The notes under the pieces are model-generated. The model was given only the letters and a program-made list of their open reading frames with translations. It was not told where the DNA came from and searched no databases. 64,000 nucleotides of DNA from positions 12,715,001-12,779,000 of the forward strand of contig CM073593.1 of the NCBI GenBank assembly GCA_037074705.1, given 5' to 3'. The translations under genes and the position numbers were made by a program. Positions 24,301 through 33,535 of this stretch are shown in pieces (position 1 is the stretch's first letter; each line of letters opens with the position of its first letter). This stretch comes from Zhengitettix transpicula (Eukaryota > Arthropoda > Insecta > Orthoptera > Tetrigidae).

Positions 24301-24359
24301 CGGAGCCTGAAACTAAATATCGCTGTTATTTCCTGGGACCCCAACGCAAAGCACAGTGA
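9294..24359 (+). CDS. HSF2BP/MEILB2-like meiotic armadillo protein (whole gene, 3 coding exons)
   Basis: Joining 9294-9392, 17643-18043 and 23996-24359 gives 864 nt, that is 287 residues plus stop. Vertebrate HSF2BP is a little over 330 residues. Exon 1 is a short coiled coil. Exons 2 and 3 form helical armadillo-type repeats with family landmarks in order: an E/Q-x-C near the start, LGVLLW, a GIISNLAVTCEGRRIL block, LINLL, then HRLVLMALFNVTI. The splice after exon 2 rebuilds NVTI, matching the NVSI of the vertebrate protein. From knowledge of the family, HSF2BP (MEILB2) is germline-enriched, binds BRCA2 and BRME1, and loads RAD51/DMC1 at meiotic double-strand breaks. That this gene does the same is inference. 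The exons are clearly GC-richer than the introns, which are full of transposon relics. No frame break is seen. Confidence 0.8.
9811..10075 (+). repeat. Dispersed repeat A, copy 1
   Basis: Shares long near-identical blocks with 19838-20288 (+), 52968-53410 (-) and 42128-42226 (-). Examples are CACAGCAAACTCCTCTCCCG, GATGCAGGTTTTT, GTAGGATCCTTAAAC and the 3' end CTCATGTAGCCTGTT followed by CCCTAA and an A-run. The common 3' end with an A-rich tail and variable 5' ends suggests the 3' part of a LINE or a SINE-like passenger. No pol III boxes were recognised. Confidence 0.8.
10252..10332 (+). repeat. Dispersed repeat A, diverged 3' fragment
   Basis: Repeats the last 80 bases of the family (TTAAAG-x-GGAGTTGCCACCA, then a diverged CATGTAGCCTG) 200 bases after copy 1, so two 3' ends lie in tandem. 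Confidence 0.6.
10740..11350 (-). other. Unassigned open region with a possible primer-binding site
   Basis: GC-richer than its surroundings. Two minus-strand open frames follow each other: 11348-11130 (72 codons) and 11133-10825 (102 codons, rich in K, E, W and N). At 11270-11290 the minus strand reads AATTTGGCGCCGAGGTGACG, which resembles the TGGCGCC...CGTG site beside the LTR-like copies at 40100 and 52500. It could therefore be the leader of a decayed LTR retrotransposon. No gag, protease or polymerase motif is visible and I do not recognise the protein. Confidence 0.3.
12040..12178 (-). mobile_element. tRNA-derived SINE
   Basis: On the minus strand an A-box-like TGGTCCGGTGG (12167-12157) precedes a B-box GGTTCGATCAC (12107-12097) at a spacing normal for pol III internal promoters. 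An A-rich tail follows at about 12050. The intervening sequence does not fold as a functional tRNA by eye, and a tRNA-unrelated part follows the B-box, so SINE is preferred over a tRNA gene. Confidence 0.65.
12870..13730 (-). repeat. LTR-like repeat, copy 2
   Basis: Minus-strand similarity to copies at 6560, 35140 and 40100 in the same order of blocks (TTTAATTACGTTTACA and a preceding TTCTGACTGTTATCC seen on plus). The palindrome landmark is decayed here (CTCAGGAACC near 13250). Contains the 27-bp minisatellite. Confidence 0.4.
13625..13694. repeat. 27-bp minisatellite, about 2.6 copies
   Basis: Units 13625-13651 and 13652-13678 (start TCTCCCACG, end CTGACTCC) and a partial third unit to 13694. 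Degenerate CTGACT-rich copies extend back to about 13500. Confidence 0.85.
14160..14215. repeat. 28-bp tandem duplication
   Basis: The block beginning ACAATGCATTCCCTC is present twice in direct tandem, each copy itself containing two ATGCATT boxes. Confidence 0.9.
14540..15810 (-). pseudogene. Non-LTR retrotransposon reverse transcriptase relic (LINE, Jockey/CR1-like)
   Basis: Read on the minus strand the segments come in reverse-transcriptase order. 15808-15590: DWKIATVVRIYKSGSRAETC followed by GRPLSLTSVVCKQL (fingers motif). About 15400-15300: ITSGVPQGSVIGPI and FLAFMNDLTTGIYSK. 15275 onward: IYADKSIIYK, where the catalytic YADD has become YADK. Then QWTEINKMKINPCKSK, and toward 14780 a thumb-region remnant (KIQKRV...GKHSMIGGKRLDL). 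Several stops and frameshifts separate these pieces and the second catalytic aspartate is lost, so it is dead. It sits in intron 1 of the HSF2BP-like gene, antisense to it. The exact clade needs a tree. Confidence 0.88.
16726..16765 (+). other. Hammerhead-like box (decayed)
   Basis: CTGATTACA is followed by TTCTTCCCAAAATTGGGGAC and GAAACGTTG. The right half matches the box at 47044-47075 (minus) and the left half matches the box at 49128-49166. A GAGCC...TGACGGTTG block at 16568-16600 recurs at 49035-49090 (minus) and 46778-46815, so this belongs to the same element family. No CTGANGA is present, so a functional core is unlikely. Confidence 0.4.
16904..16927. other. Perfect 8-bp hairpin
   Basis: AGGCAAGG, an 8-nt loop, then CCTTGCCT. 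Function unknown; too short for a microRNA precursor. Confidence 0.6.
17643..18043 (+). CDS. HSF2BP-like gene, exon 2 (armadillo core)
   Basis: The acceptor is TGTGTAG ending at 17642; the donor GTAAGT starts at 18044. The exon starts in phase 0, as exon 1 requires, and ends with AT of a split codon. It encodes 133 residues. QSQFCARVGVTLGVLLW corresponds to the EYC...TLLW block of vertebrate HSF2BP. HFVMTLCGIISNLAVTCEGR corresponds to its FALAGIVTN...CGR block, and RLVLMALFNVT to its LMLMSLYNVS. The exon is much GC-richer than the AT-rich flanks. This is the best-supported exon in the window. Confidence 0.85.
18270..19790 (-). pseudogene. LINE relic: RT C-terminus, RNase H and C-terminal zinc-knuckle region (I/R1/Jockey-like)
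   Basis: Minus-strand order. Near 19740-19600: FRTILFS and HKILGIIWDSKLRFHNNI (RT thumb). Near 19500-19340: PENR...VHFYQSA...KLNKIQN. 19332-19050: the connection region. Near 19010-18980: VYADGSKSTAGV, an RNase H first-aspartate motif. 18560-18400: VMLSRVRTLRSVYTHAFLFS with CEEC, matching the RNase H end and zinc-knuckle of such elements. Many stops and frameshifts. RNase H places it with I-superfamily-like or Jockey-related elements. Located in intron 2, antisense to the host gene. Confidence 0.82.
19838..20288 (+). repeat. Dispersed repeat A, copy 2 (long)
   Basis: The longer of two long copies (the other is 52968-53410, minus). It runs from AAGCTGCAGC/CTAAGGTTCCCACAAG to CATGTAGCCTGTTACCCTAA plus an A-run, immediately beside the LINE relic. 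The short frames across it are shadows. Confidence 0.82.
21891..23492. mobile_element. Large inverted-repeat (foldback-type) DNA element
   Basis: The left arm (21891-22092) and right arm (23290-23492) are reverse complements over about 200 bp with scattered mismatches. Landmarks read on the left arm are AAAACCTATTTTGACGGTCA, TATTTGTTGGTAGC, CAAACGATAAATTA and TTTTTACGTACTTAAGATAT. No transposase is seen. The interior is mostly an LTR-like sequence (22190-23095), which suggests a later insertion into the element. Target duplications were not found. Confidence 0.75.
22190..23095 (+). repeat. LTR-like repeat, copy 3
   Basis: Plus-strand copy with TCTGGTACCAG (22785-22795), GTAAACGCTAACTAAAAGGG then GTCAGATTTCGTT, and later AAGACCCTGAGA. 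These are matched in order by 49610-50420. The 5' part holds imperfect direct repeats of a GGAGAGAC / AGCGAGGAGC-rich unit (22300-22430). The open frame at 22220-22501 over that repeat has no known domain. Confidence 0.5.
23996..24359 (+). CDS. HSF2BP-like gene, last exon
   Basis: The acceptor GTGCAG ends at 23995. The first base T completes ATT (I) with exon 2, giving NVTI-PGSELFRYVL. The alternative AG five bases downstream would give a stop at once. It encodes alternating helices (IVSYVTCCLRNDDTENKTLS; LQIIYDLANNKAACE; LAQQIINNIETAIEKFLG) as in the C-terminal repeats of HSF2BP. A Glu/Pro-rich tail of about 25 residues (EVEPEPE...) beyond the vertebrate C-terminus follows, and a TGA stop at 24357-24359. 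Confidence 0.82.
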
Positions 24360-24596
24360 AATCAGTTCGGCGTCAGGCGCAACGATGCGTTGCGAAAATC
24401 ATCAAGATTAGTTACGACTATATCGGTAATACAAAATGTTATGTATGGTTCTATAAATATTTAAAAGAAATTTACAACAATTCCCTATACAGCCCTTTGA
24501 TAAATGTCTCGGCTTAATCTCTCAATTTTGTTAATTTACTGTAGGCCTATACTGGAATTACTTGATCGTAAAAAAACTGCATATTTTTATGCCGTC

Positions 24597-24602
24597 AATA
24601 AA
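24597..24602 (+). promoter_or_regulatory. Polyadenylation signal of HSF2BP-like gene
   Basis: AATAAA 238 bases after the stop codon, the first good signal downstream on this strand. Confidence 0.6.
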
Positions 24603-24707
24603 ATAATGTTTTGTTCCTAAAAATTTATTCTTTGACTACGAAAAACTTGTGTAGCATAATTAAAAATCGCTACGAATTAGATCAAGACAGTTTTAGAAAA
24701 ATAAAAC

Positions 24708-24743
<36 letters not shown>

Positions 24744-24745
<2 letters not shown>

Positions 24746-25581
24746 CTGGAACCGCCTAAATAAGAAAATAAAAAATCTTACTTTAAAATAAATTCTAGCC
24801 ATGATGCAATATTCTCATAATACAAGTCAATTTTATGATTAAAATCCAAAATCAGTGTTGGACTGTGTAGAAACAATTAATTTTTTATTAATTACGTTAA
24901 ATTTATTTGAAGTCTTTTTCATTCCATGCAGATGGCGCAGTAATCGACGAAATTATTTTTTTCTGACATCTAGCAATTAATAATTAATTAATTTATTCTG
25001 CAATATATTTTTGAAAAAAATTACAATGTTTTATTCTTAACACTTAAATAATTAAATTCATTTTTTAAAAGCTGAATTTACAGTAATACTTTTAGACATT
25101 TAAAAGTCGGGTAAATAAACAACGGTTTATTGCAACTACGTAATCTATAAGTTACCCGGCGTGTCCCCACGCATAAATGAATTATTTTGAACTTTGATTA
25201 AATGTAGTGGTATTACGAATGCGGTAAAAATGGAGAAGGTAGATTAGTTCAGTATTTGGCCTGTTGACAGTTGTCGGGTCCAGAGATCTGATACAGACTT
25301 CTGCTGGAAATTCTACGAACAACGTCTTTGCTTCAAGCCGACCCCTACGGCTATGTCAAATGATACCGAACACTAAATTAATTACTACCACCCCTCGAGA
25401 TGCTGAGAGGGAAAGGCAGTAAGTCATCCTCTAACAACTGAGACAAACTGACATGGTTAATACATTCTGTTTTAACAAATTATAAGTTCGTTTGCAACCT
25501 AATGGAAATAATTATTAAAATAGGGAAAAAAATTTATTTTAATGTAGGATTTTTTATTTTCTAATTTAGGCGGTTCCAGTT
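24744..25581. mobile_element. MITE with about 50-bp terminal inverted repeats
   Basis: The left end AACTGGAACCGCCTAAATAA (24744 on) is mirrored by the right end ...GGCGGTTCCAGTT (to 25581). The match continues inward for about 50 bp (AGAAAATAAAAAATC.TAC/TT...AAAATAAATT). No transposase; 838 bp. The left end abuts a TA microsatellite, which may be the target. An internal block with GATGGCGCAGTAATCGAC recurs at 41850-41935. Confidence 0.8.
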
Positions 25582-27793
25582 CATAACTATCCCATAAAAA
25601 TTATAGTATAAATTAGGGCCTAAAATATTTTAATTTTGTTTTTAATCAAAAGGACCGTTTTTGGAAATTAAGCTAGTGTTCATAAAAATAAACCAAGGTA
25701 AGGAAACTAGAACGGTATACAAGTAATTTGAGGAACGCGTTTTCAGAATTTTTTAGTATTCCTTTCCATGATCCGAAATTTTACGTGGACAACAATGCAC
25801 TGTTCTTACCGTTAAGGGTAGCTTTTAGCACAAAGATTTGTGTATTGAATCGTTAGGGTTTTTTTTCTTTCACGTTTTGCTCATTATTCCAGTAATAGGG
25901 TTCTGGTTCTAATTTTCTTACATATTGCCTCGAAATTTCTTCTCGTCCATTCTTGGCAACAAATATTGTTTTATCCGTAAAAAAACTGAATTGGATTCAC
26001 TTTTTAAGTTTTAGCTTTTTCAAATAACGGACGACAACTTAAGATAACCTCAAAGTTATTTAACGCTCCAGATAAATACATTTTTTTTGTAAAGCAAGCA
26101 AAGTTCAACTTAAAATAGTTAAATAACAGATTTAGGTTTGTCCGCCATTTTGTCAACGGCAAAGTGGATATCAACATGTTTCTAAAAAAAATTGTGGAAC
26201 AACAACAAAATGTTTAATTGCAATCGATCTTATCGTTTTCTTCTGAAAAACGAATAAAATCAATGTTTTCGAAACATGCAACATTTGATTAGAAATGGCG
26301 GATGGTTGAAAATTTTTACGTAACAACGACAAAGTGTCCAACAGCAATCGGTAAGACCGTGAAATCCAAACAACTTTTTTATATGTCGACGGCTTCGGAT
26401 TCCCTAATGTATCGAACTTAAAGATAAATTAAAATCACTCGAATGTAGGTAAAATATAAACAAAAATATTGTTTAATTTATGCGGATGTAGAAGTTTGAC
26501 AGAAAGAGTTCCTGATTTTTCATTTAATTTTTTTTATTTTTTAGCACACTAAACCCTGGGAATTTTTTTAAGAATTGAACCTTTTATTATTTTCAGTTCA
26601 TATTATTTCATTTTTTTCCCGATATTAAATAAATAATGTACACATTATTCGACGAAAACTTTGCATTCAAATCGATCATGTGTTCCGGTTAAGTGCAGTT
26701 GTATAATTCAAGGTGTAATAAATATGTATCCCATGATTTTTATATTCTGAGATGTTTTACTTAATGAAATTGGTTCCCGATTTCAGATTACGTAATGCTT
26801 GGTAAAACGTAATCTCAGTATGGTTTAAGTGTAAAAGAAATGGAAAGGATACTGAAACAACATCCACTATAAATATGTTTTGTTAAAGCGTGTGTAATTT
26901 CTATTTAATCACAAATAAGTTAGAATATAAAGTTGCTAAATAATTATTATAAATTAGATGCAACTATTGAATAATTCATGTGATTCCATTTTTTTTTCAT
27001 CTCAAATACTTACTCCATAGTAATACACGTATCGTGTTTTTCATGTATTTATTGGTAATTTATGAAAGCTAAGATAAAAATCAAAGTATAAGCAGTTAGA
27101 GTAGGAGTTTGTGATTAACAGCTGAGGACTAAGCTTGACAAAACCAGTTTTCGTCATTCAAAATTAATTTTCTATGCTGGAAATACGTAAAATTGAAATA
27201 CAAGTATACAATAATTGGTTTTCAGATCAATACATCATTACCTACAGAAATAATATAAAAAAAATGTGTTCAGTAGAAAATTGTACAGCAATGAGTAATA
27301 TTGACACAAATATCTCGAAACGTAAACACACAAATAGAATTAAATTAACAATGGGTAAATATTGATACACAATAGAAAAAAATAGAGTTAAAAGTGGTAC
27401 ACCTAAATTTAGATAAAACGCATAGTCATAGCAGCACTTCAGGAAAATTACGGAAAATAAAGCAAAGAACAAAAAAGTCTAAAGTTTCAGGATATAAAGT
27501 GCATTATAAAGATCCTGATTTTATCGTGACAACGTATCGTTTCAGAGGACTTCATTTTTCAAAATTCAACACTAATAAAATTACGAATCCTACTTTCTTT
27601 CTGGCAAACTGTAAGTGATACATTTAATATTCTGATATCGTTAGCGAGCTCTAAATCTCGGCTAATTACTATACGACTTAAGCAAATTTAATTCACCCGC
27701 CTGTAGCTTGAGCGTGCTGTGAAATTTATATTGCTCTTGAATTAAAAAAAATATATATTGATACGTGATATAATTTTACCTTAGAGTCAACAA
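25582..27793. other. Non-coding, AT-rich
   Basis: No gene recognised. Open frames at 27174-27365 and 27394-27618 (+) are lysine/asparagine-rich and match nothing I know. Confidence 0.45.
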
Positions 27794-28138
27794 TTGACAA
27801 GAGCATTCGTTTCGTATCTACGTTACGGATTCATTTGCAAATTAAATTATGTTCATCGGGTAATGGCCGCCTTCGGGTGCGTCGACCTTGTCCTCATGGC
27901 GATTTGTGACGTAATCGTTTCCTTAGTCACTACGCTCATTCTGTGGTGTCTCATGTTCCTCCAGGGGCATATTCAATTGGAAGACACCCCGTCTTTCTTC
28001 TCTTGGTGCTGCGTGCCATCTGTCGCTGTGGTCACATGGATGTCAACGGAACGTGTGGCTGAGAGGGCTTTCGAAAATTTTACCAAAGCCCTGCAGTATC
28101 CACTTCCATGTATTTGTGCCAGGACGATCCACGGCTGA
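27794..28138 (+). CDS. Unrecognised open frame with two hydrophobic helices
   Basis: 115 codons including the stop, less AT-rich than its surroundings. It has a strongly hydrophobic stretch (FGCVDLVLMAICDVIVSLVT and on to MFLQG), a second one near WCCVPSVAVVTW, then an amphipathic segment with AERAFENFTKAL. This pattern could be TM5-TM6 of a decayed chemoreceptor, but no diagnostic motif is present and no clear splice sites were found. Equally possible is a chance frame. Confidence 0.25.
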   Translation: MTRAFVSYLRYGFICKLNYVHRVMAAFGCVDLVLMAICDVIVSLVTTLILWCLMFLQGHIQLEDTPSFFSWCCVPSVAVVTWMSTERVAERAFENFTKALQYPLPCICARTIHG

Positions 28139-30599
28139 GGACAAGCTTGTGTCCCCTGAAGGCAAAGTTGATCAAGTGCACAAATTTTCGAGTAACAGTC
28201 ATTTTACCATGTAAACCAAATAATAGAAAATTTTCGATTAATTTCAGTTTCATAAACATTTACTGGCATTTATAAGTCAAAATGGAAGCTTATATTAAGA
28301 GATATAATCTGAAGCAGTAAATATAATCGATAAGAGGAATGACTCCAGTTTTCTACCCTGCATTGTACCTTCTAAAGTAAAACTTTCTCATCTTCGATAC
28401 TGCGGTACATTACTTTGTTAAATACTTTAAATATAACACCTTAAATCGATTTTTGTCAGTCCTTTCAAGTTTTTATAGCTCGTAATATATAGAAAGTCGA
28501 GTCAAATGGTCAGTGGAGAAGGTGAAAAGGAAAACATTTGTTGTATACTTACGAAACGTGGATTCATCACGTCCTGTACTTAACTGTTACGGATGAGCTC
28601 TTTGGTGTACAACATATACTGAACTGAACACGATATATTTCCATACTTCAATGGTTTGGTATAGTTTTCACATTAACAAGTGTCCGTAACAAAGGATCGT
28701 GTTAAACTGAGCTCCGGCCTACCCCCAATACAACCTCAGTGCAGTGGACTACTTGACACGACTTACTATATCTCGCGACGTAAACCTATATTCGTGTTTA
28801 TACATAAATGAAGTCGGAATTCATTTGCTTAATTTTCTATATAACTCCTTGCAAATGCAATCTAAAAATTATTATAATTTTATTATACAAATTAAGAGAT
28901 TTTTCTTTATATTAATCTTTACCTTCGATGCGTATTTTTCGTACGTGCATTTTTTAAACTTGCTTTCATATTACCAAAATTTGTCATTGAAAAACGCTTC
29001 TATGAAGTCGTTATGACACTGAAATTTTCTGCTTTTCTATTTCCTACGTAAATTCTCTGACAATTTCAAGTATCATTGTGGTAAGGTACATCAATCACGA
29101 CTGTAACAATTAAATCTGACATTTTTATAGACCGTCAAATGCGTAAATTAACGGCAGAGTGAGTGCGAATTGCGAGCATGGACTGTATTCAGAATTGTGC
29201 TACACACCTTTTAGGGAAACACGAACGCTTGAAATTACATATTTTTTAGTCGATGACCTTCTGACATTTCTATAAACTGTTTGGTTGCAACATGAGCGTC
29301 AAAGATCACGTTTTTAATGCTCATCTCATTTATTTTCCAAAAAAATCTTCGTGATTATTCTGAAGAACGTGCCGTCACGATATTAAACTGATGGAAAACA
29401 GATACCAAGGAGAGTGGCCGACTATTGGTGGTGGACGTTGAGCGGACACTGTACGGACACACACGGAAGACAATCCAAAAAGAGAAAGATTGAGCCCAGA
29501 ATGACGAATGTTCGGTACGTTTGCTGTTCAAAATGTTTACCTATTCCTTAAACAACAATTCCGTCAATCCAGAGAACATTTGAGTGAAGAGCGGTTCCCT
29601 TTAAAATTTCTTCTATGATTGAAATTCGGAAAGTCGAGCCTGAATCAAAATATCGAAACATAAAAAAAGTTGCTGGTCATATTTTTTTGATGTTTGGTAC
29701 AGTATATTTCTGTAAATCTTTGAATTACAAAATTTTCTAACGGACAGCTTTAACCAATTTAACGCAATTTTTTAAAAAATTGACTTTTTATTTATAGATA
29801 TATTTTCTTTATATTTGAATTTTATTACTAAAATTTTGAAATAATTATTTGCTTCTTCATAATTATAGATTTAGATTTATTATTCATTCCATTAGTCCTC
29901 GGTCGAGGACATAGGATACGTCATAATATAAGGTTACAAGAAAAGAATACAATATTACAATTACGAAGTTCAAAAAACAAACATTGTAGTGAACAAAAAA
30001 TTATATAATTTAAAGCAACGGTTAAAGATACTAATATAACAGTAATTAAAGAAATTATAACTATATTATTCTTCAATTTTCATTCGACTGAGTTTCCAAC
30101 AGCAAATCTTCCTTCGATTCCCGTCGAACATGAAAAAGAAAATAATTCAGCAGTTCACTTCTACAAGATTGTAATCGTAAAATAATCGTGTAACTTAATA
30201 GGATACCAGAAAACTAATTTATTAAAGAGGATCTAATCTGTCCTTCCAATCTTCGAACTCTTTCAGCGAGTAATATGCTCTATTACAACTCTCTATAAAT
30301 TATTTATAGTTATAGATTTTATATCGTCCGGAAGAATATTTTATTTATTTATCCCGGCTTGATATATTTTTATATCTTATTATATGTGACTTGTGTAATG
30401 CAATTACACTAAGCTGAATTTGTGAATCTTTGCGTGGTTTTTTATAAAATATAAAAAACGAATTGTGGCTGTCGTTAGCTTAATGTGTGCCCACATTATA
30501 TAATATCACTAATTAATTTCATTAAAAAAATAAGATTTCCGTTGTGAAAAACCCTGGTGTGATACGGATATGGAAATATCTATTCATTTAAAAACAACA
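28139..30599. other. Non-coding, AT-rich
   Basis: No gene or recognised repeat. Confidence 0.45.
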
Positions 30600-30860
30600 G
30601 TAAACTCAAAAAGTAAACCACAAGCAATAATAACCTGCCACCCGACGAGACGAGAAAGTAATATCAAGAGTCAGAACAGAACACTCGAAGATGACGCACC
30701 ACCACATAATTAACAATAGTTCTCCTCCTTTATGTGATCGATGCGATTCCCCAGTTACCATAAAACATATAATAAGTGAATGTCCTAAATACGAAAAAGA
30801 AAGCTCGACAGTTGAAACCTCATTGAAGTTCTCCACTCAACGGAATATCAAAGATTAATA
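30600..30860 (+). pseudogene. LINE C-terminal relic (zinc-knuckle end)
   Basis: The plus frame reads REKVISRVRTEHSKMTHHHI followed by INNSSPPLCDRCDSPVTIKH and ISECPKYEKE. This is the typical end of the RNase H/CCHC region of I- or Jockey-like LINEs (compare the relic at 18560-18400). Only the last 80 or so codons remain. Confidence 0.8.
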
Positions 30861-31270
30861 ATTGTATACCTGAAAATGACTAACTTTTACGGTGAAATAT
30901 AAAAACAATGAACTGATGTGCAAAAATAACCAAGTTTTTAAATTTATTAAATAGTTGGTTGGAAGCTGTTAACTAATTTACCTTAATCATTCTGAATGAA
31001 CAATCAAACGTTACTACTTATATAAAAACATAAAGATAAGAATACATTGCAAAAACATCAGCGTACCTTCCTGTCACTATAATTAGAATCCCAATAACTT
31101 TACAAATATTAGTACATATAGGTACTTCGTCACAAATATGTTTATTCGACAAGGTCTGTTCTTCAACTGCTCCAATAGGTGGTTCAGTGTGTATTATTAC
31201 ACTCGTAAATCAATACAGTAGTATCGATTTATCATGTTGTTAGTTGTTATTTACTTATACATATATGTGA

Positions 31271-33310
31271 TTATATATGCATGCAACATATACACATCAA
31301 CATAGATATATAAAAAAAGCTTTTCAAAATGTTTAGTATCTCTGAATACTGTTTTTCTATTTCTAAATCTTCGTTTCTATTATTAACAATATTGTTTCTG
31401 TTTAAGCTAATATAAATTGCTTCAGCTATTCTAAGCTTTATTTTATGAATATTATTATGTAATATGTTAATATTATTAAAATCTAATTCATGGTTAGTTA
31501 ATTTTGTGTGGGTGGACAGCGCTGTGTTGCTTTTGGCTGTGGGTTTTAATGTCAGTTTATGATGATACATTCTAGTTTTAATGTTTGTTGTGGTATAACC
31601 TATATATTTTTTTGGGCAATTGAGATATGGGATGCTGTATACGAGTTTTGTCTTATACTGTTCTTCTGTTTTGTCCTTAACGTTAGTTAGTATGTTAAAA
31701 TTAAAAAAATTACGTCTGATTGAAAATAATGACTAAGAAAGATAGCCCATCCAGTCAAAAAGAATAATATAAATACCACACAACGTTTCTGGGATCCTTC
31801 TACCTTTCGTCAGGTTCTAAGAAGAGCCTAGAGCGACACAACTGCACTCGTCAGTTGACAAAACTCAGTTTTTATATTGGTATTTATATAATCCTTTTTG
31901 TCTGAATTGGCTATCTTTCTTATTCGTTAGTTAGTATGTTTCTTATAGTTTGCCGGCTTAACAGTTAATGTAACATCATTAATATTGTTTTACATTAAGG
32001 TATCTATGATTTTACACGTCAATTTTTCTATATACGTAAAGCTGTAATACGAAGGTTGTTTTTTGTCACAGAGTTCTGGAAGAGTCGTAGTTATTTCCGG
32101 TAATTTGTAATTATCCGTGATGTTTCCAACGTCCGTATTATTTATAGATACTGGTTTAAAATAAGCTTTAATATTAGTTTGAATAGGATCTATATGTATT
32201 CCCATTGAACCATAGTAGTCTCTTCTTCTATAGTACGCTCCTTGGTAGTTTGGTTATTCAGTTTGAATTTAGTAATTTTCCATTTTTTTAAATTACTAAT
32301 AAATAATGGAGCTGTAATTTTAAAAAAATTATTTTGGAGCATATTAAACATGTTAGTTTTCAATGTGGCGTGAAAATTGGTATCAGTAATGCATATAGCT
32401 GTACGTATTAGGTTGTTTGCAACATTTAATATCATATGTCTAGGGTGGTTGGAGTAATAATTTAGAATGGTATAGAGGGCAATAGGCTTCTTGTACCAGT
32501 TAATCAGTATAATTACATCGTTATTAATAATGGTCATGTCCAGAAAATCAATTATATTATTGGACACTGTTTCCATCGCGAAATTAATTTTAGGATTCAT
32601 AATGTTCAAGTGGTTAAGGAACGGTAATCGTTCATCTGTATGAAAAATCACCAACACATCATCAATATATTTAATTAATAACTTATAGAAGAGGACGTCA
32701 AGGAGTTTTCATCACTATACCAGCACCGTTGACACTTAGGTAACCTCCCATTGGAAGTCCATAAACATGTTTGTACGATTTATTTTGGAAAGTAAAATAA
32801 CTATTTTCAAGGATTAACTTTAACCCTTCTAAATAAATATCTCTGCTCTTAATCGGATCAACTGAAAGCCAGTTATCACCAATTAGTTTAACTGTTGGGG
32901 CGACGGGAGTGTTGGTATATAGTGAGATTAAGCCATAACTAACAAACGTGTCATATGGTTCTAGGCGTAAATTGCTAAGTTTGTGTGTTAAATTCTTGTG
33001 AATTTTTAACGTCAAAAGCGTTTGATCAATTCAATAAATTCAGCGAAGGGTTAAAAATATTACTGAGATTATATAAACAACTGTTAATCGCGTCGACTAT
33101 CGGTTGAATTTGATAATCGGTCTTATGTGTTTTAACGATTCCGTAAATTCTTGGAATTTTTGCGTAATTATTATACAATTATTTAGCTTTTGTCTCATCG
33201 ATGAATTTAAATTTAAGCCATTTCTTAATATACTTATGTGTTCGTATTCCAAGGTCATGAATTGGGTTATTTCTAATAAATATTGGTATTTTTGTCATTG
33301 AGGAGCAACT
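31271..33310 (-). pseudogene. Penelope-like reverse transcriptase plus GIY-YIG endonuclease
   Basis: Minus-strand order. About 33170: KIPRIYGIVKTHKTDYQI (RT motif 2). 33015-32700: YDTFVSYGLISLYTNTPVAP and YKHVYGLPMGGYLSV; the expected D-x-x-S-L-F/Y aspartate has become Y-G. About 32680-32640: KYIDDVLVIFHT (catalytic YxDD retained). Then NPKINFAMETVSNNIIDFLD and NHPRHMILNVANNLI. About 31650-31570: KLVYSIPYLNCPKKYIGYTT and TRMYHHK, the GIY-YIG nuclease core. NHELDFNNINIL follows with a distal acidic residue. Stops and frameshifts occur between blocks and after 31990, so it is inactive. Confidence 0.88.
31697..31924 (-). mobile_element. Short inverted-arm element with hammerhead-like box and 16-bp target duplication
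   Basis: A perfect 16-bp duplication CGTTAGTTAGTATGTT (31681-31696 and 31925-31940) brackets 228 bp inside the Penelope-like element. The inverted arms are about 45 bp (31735-31777 and 31879-31922; outer end AAGAAAGATAGCC). About 35 bp extend outside the left arm. On the minus strand the core has CTGACGA (31813-31807) ... GAAACG (31789-31784). The arm and core match the 3' end of the second Penelope-like copy (37081-37205) and 54972-55096. Confidence 0.8.
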
Positions 33311-33535
33311 CCATTTTATTATTATAATAACATAGTTTTATATTAGTGACGAAGTAATATAATTATTACTAAGTAATAATATTTTTAAAATTATTGTGAT
33401 TTTAATTACAGTGACAAGAAGGTATGTTATGCTGATGTTTTTGCAATGTATTCTTAACTTGATGTTTTTATACAAGTAGTAACGTTTTATTGTTAATTCA
33501 GGATAATTATGACAAATTAGTTGAAATCTTCCATC

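Larger units (their letters stand above)
30955..33535 (-). mobile_element. Penelope-like element with inverted flanking repeats
   Basis: The coding relic (33310-31271, minus) is bounded by about 150-bp inverted repeats. 30955-31110 (starting GGTTGGAAGCTGTTAACTAA, with AACGTTACTACTT and GAATACATTGCAAAAACATC) is mirrored by 33390-33535. Flanking pseudo-LTRs in inverted or direct orientation are a known feature of Penelope-like elements. A smaller element is inserted at 31697-31924. Confidence 0.8.
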
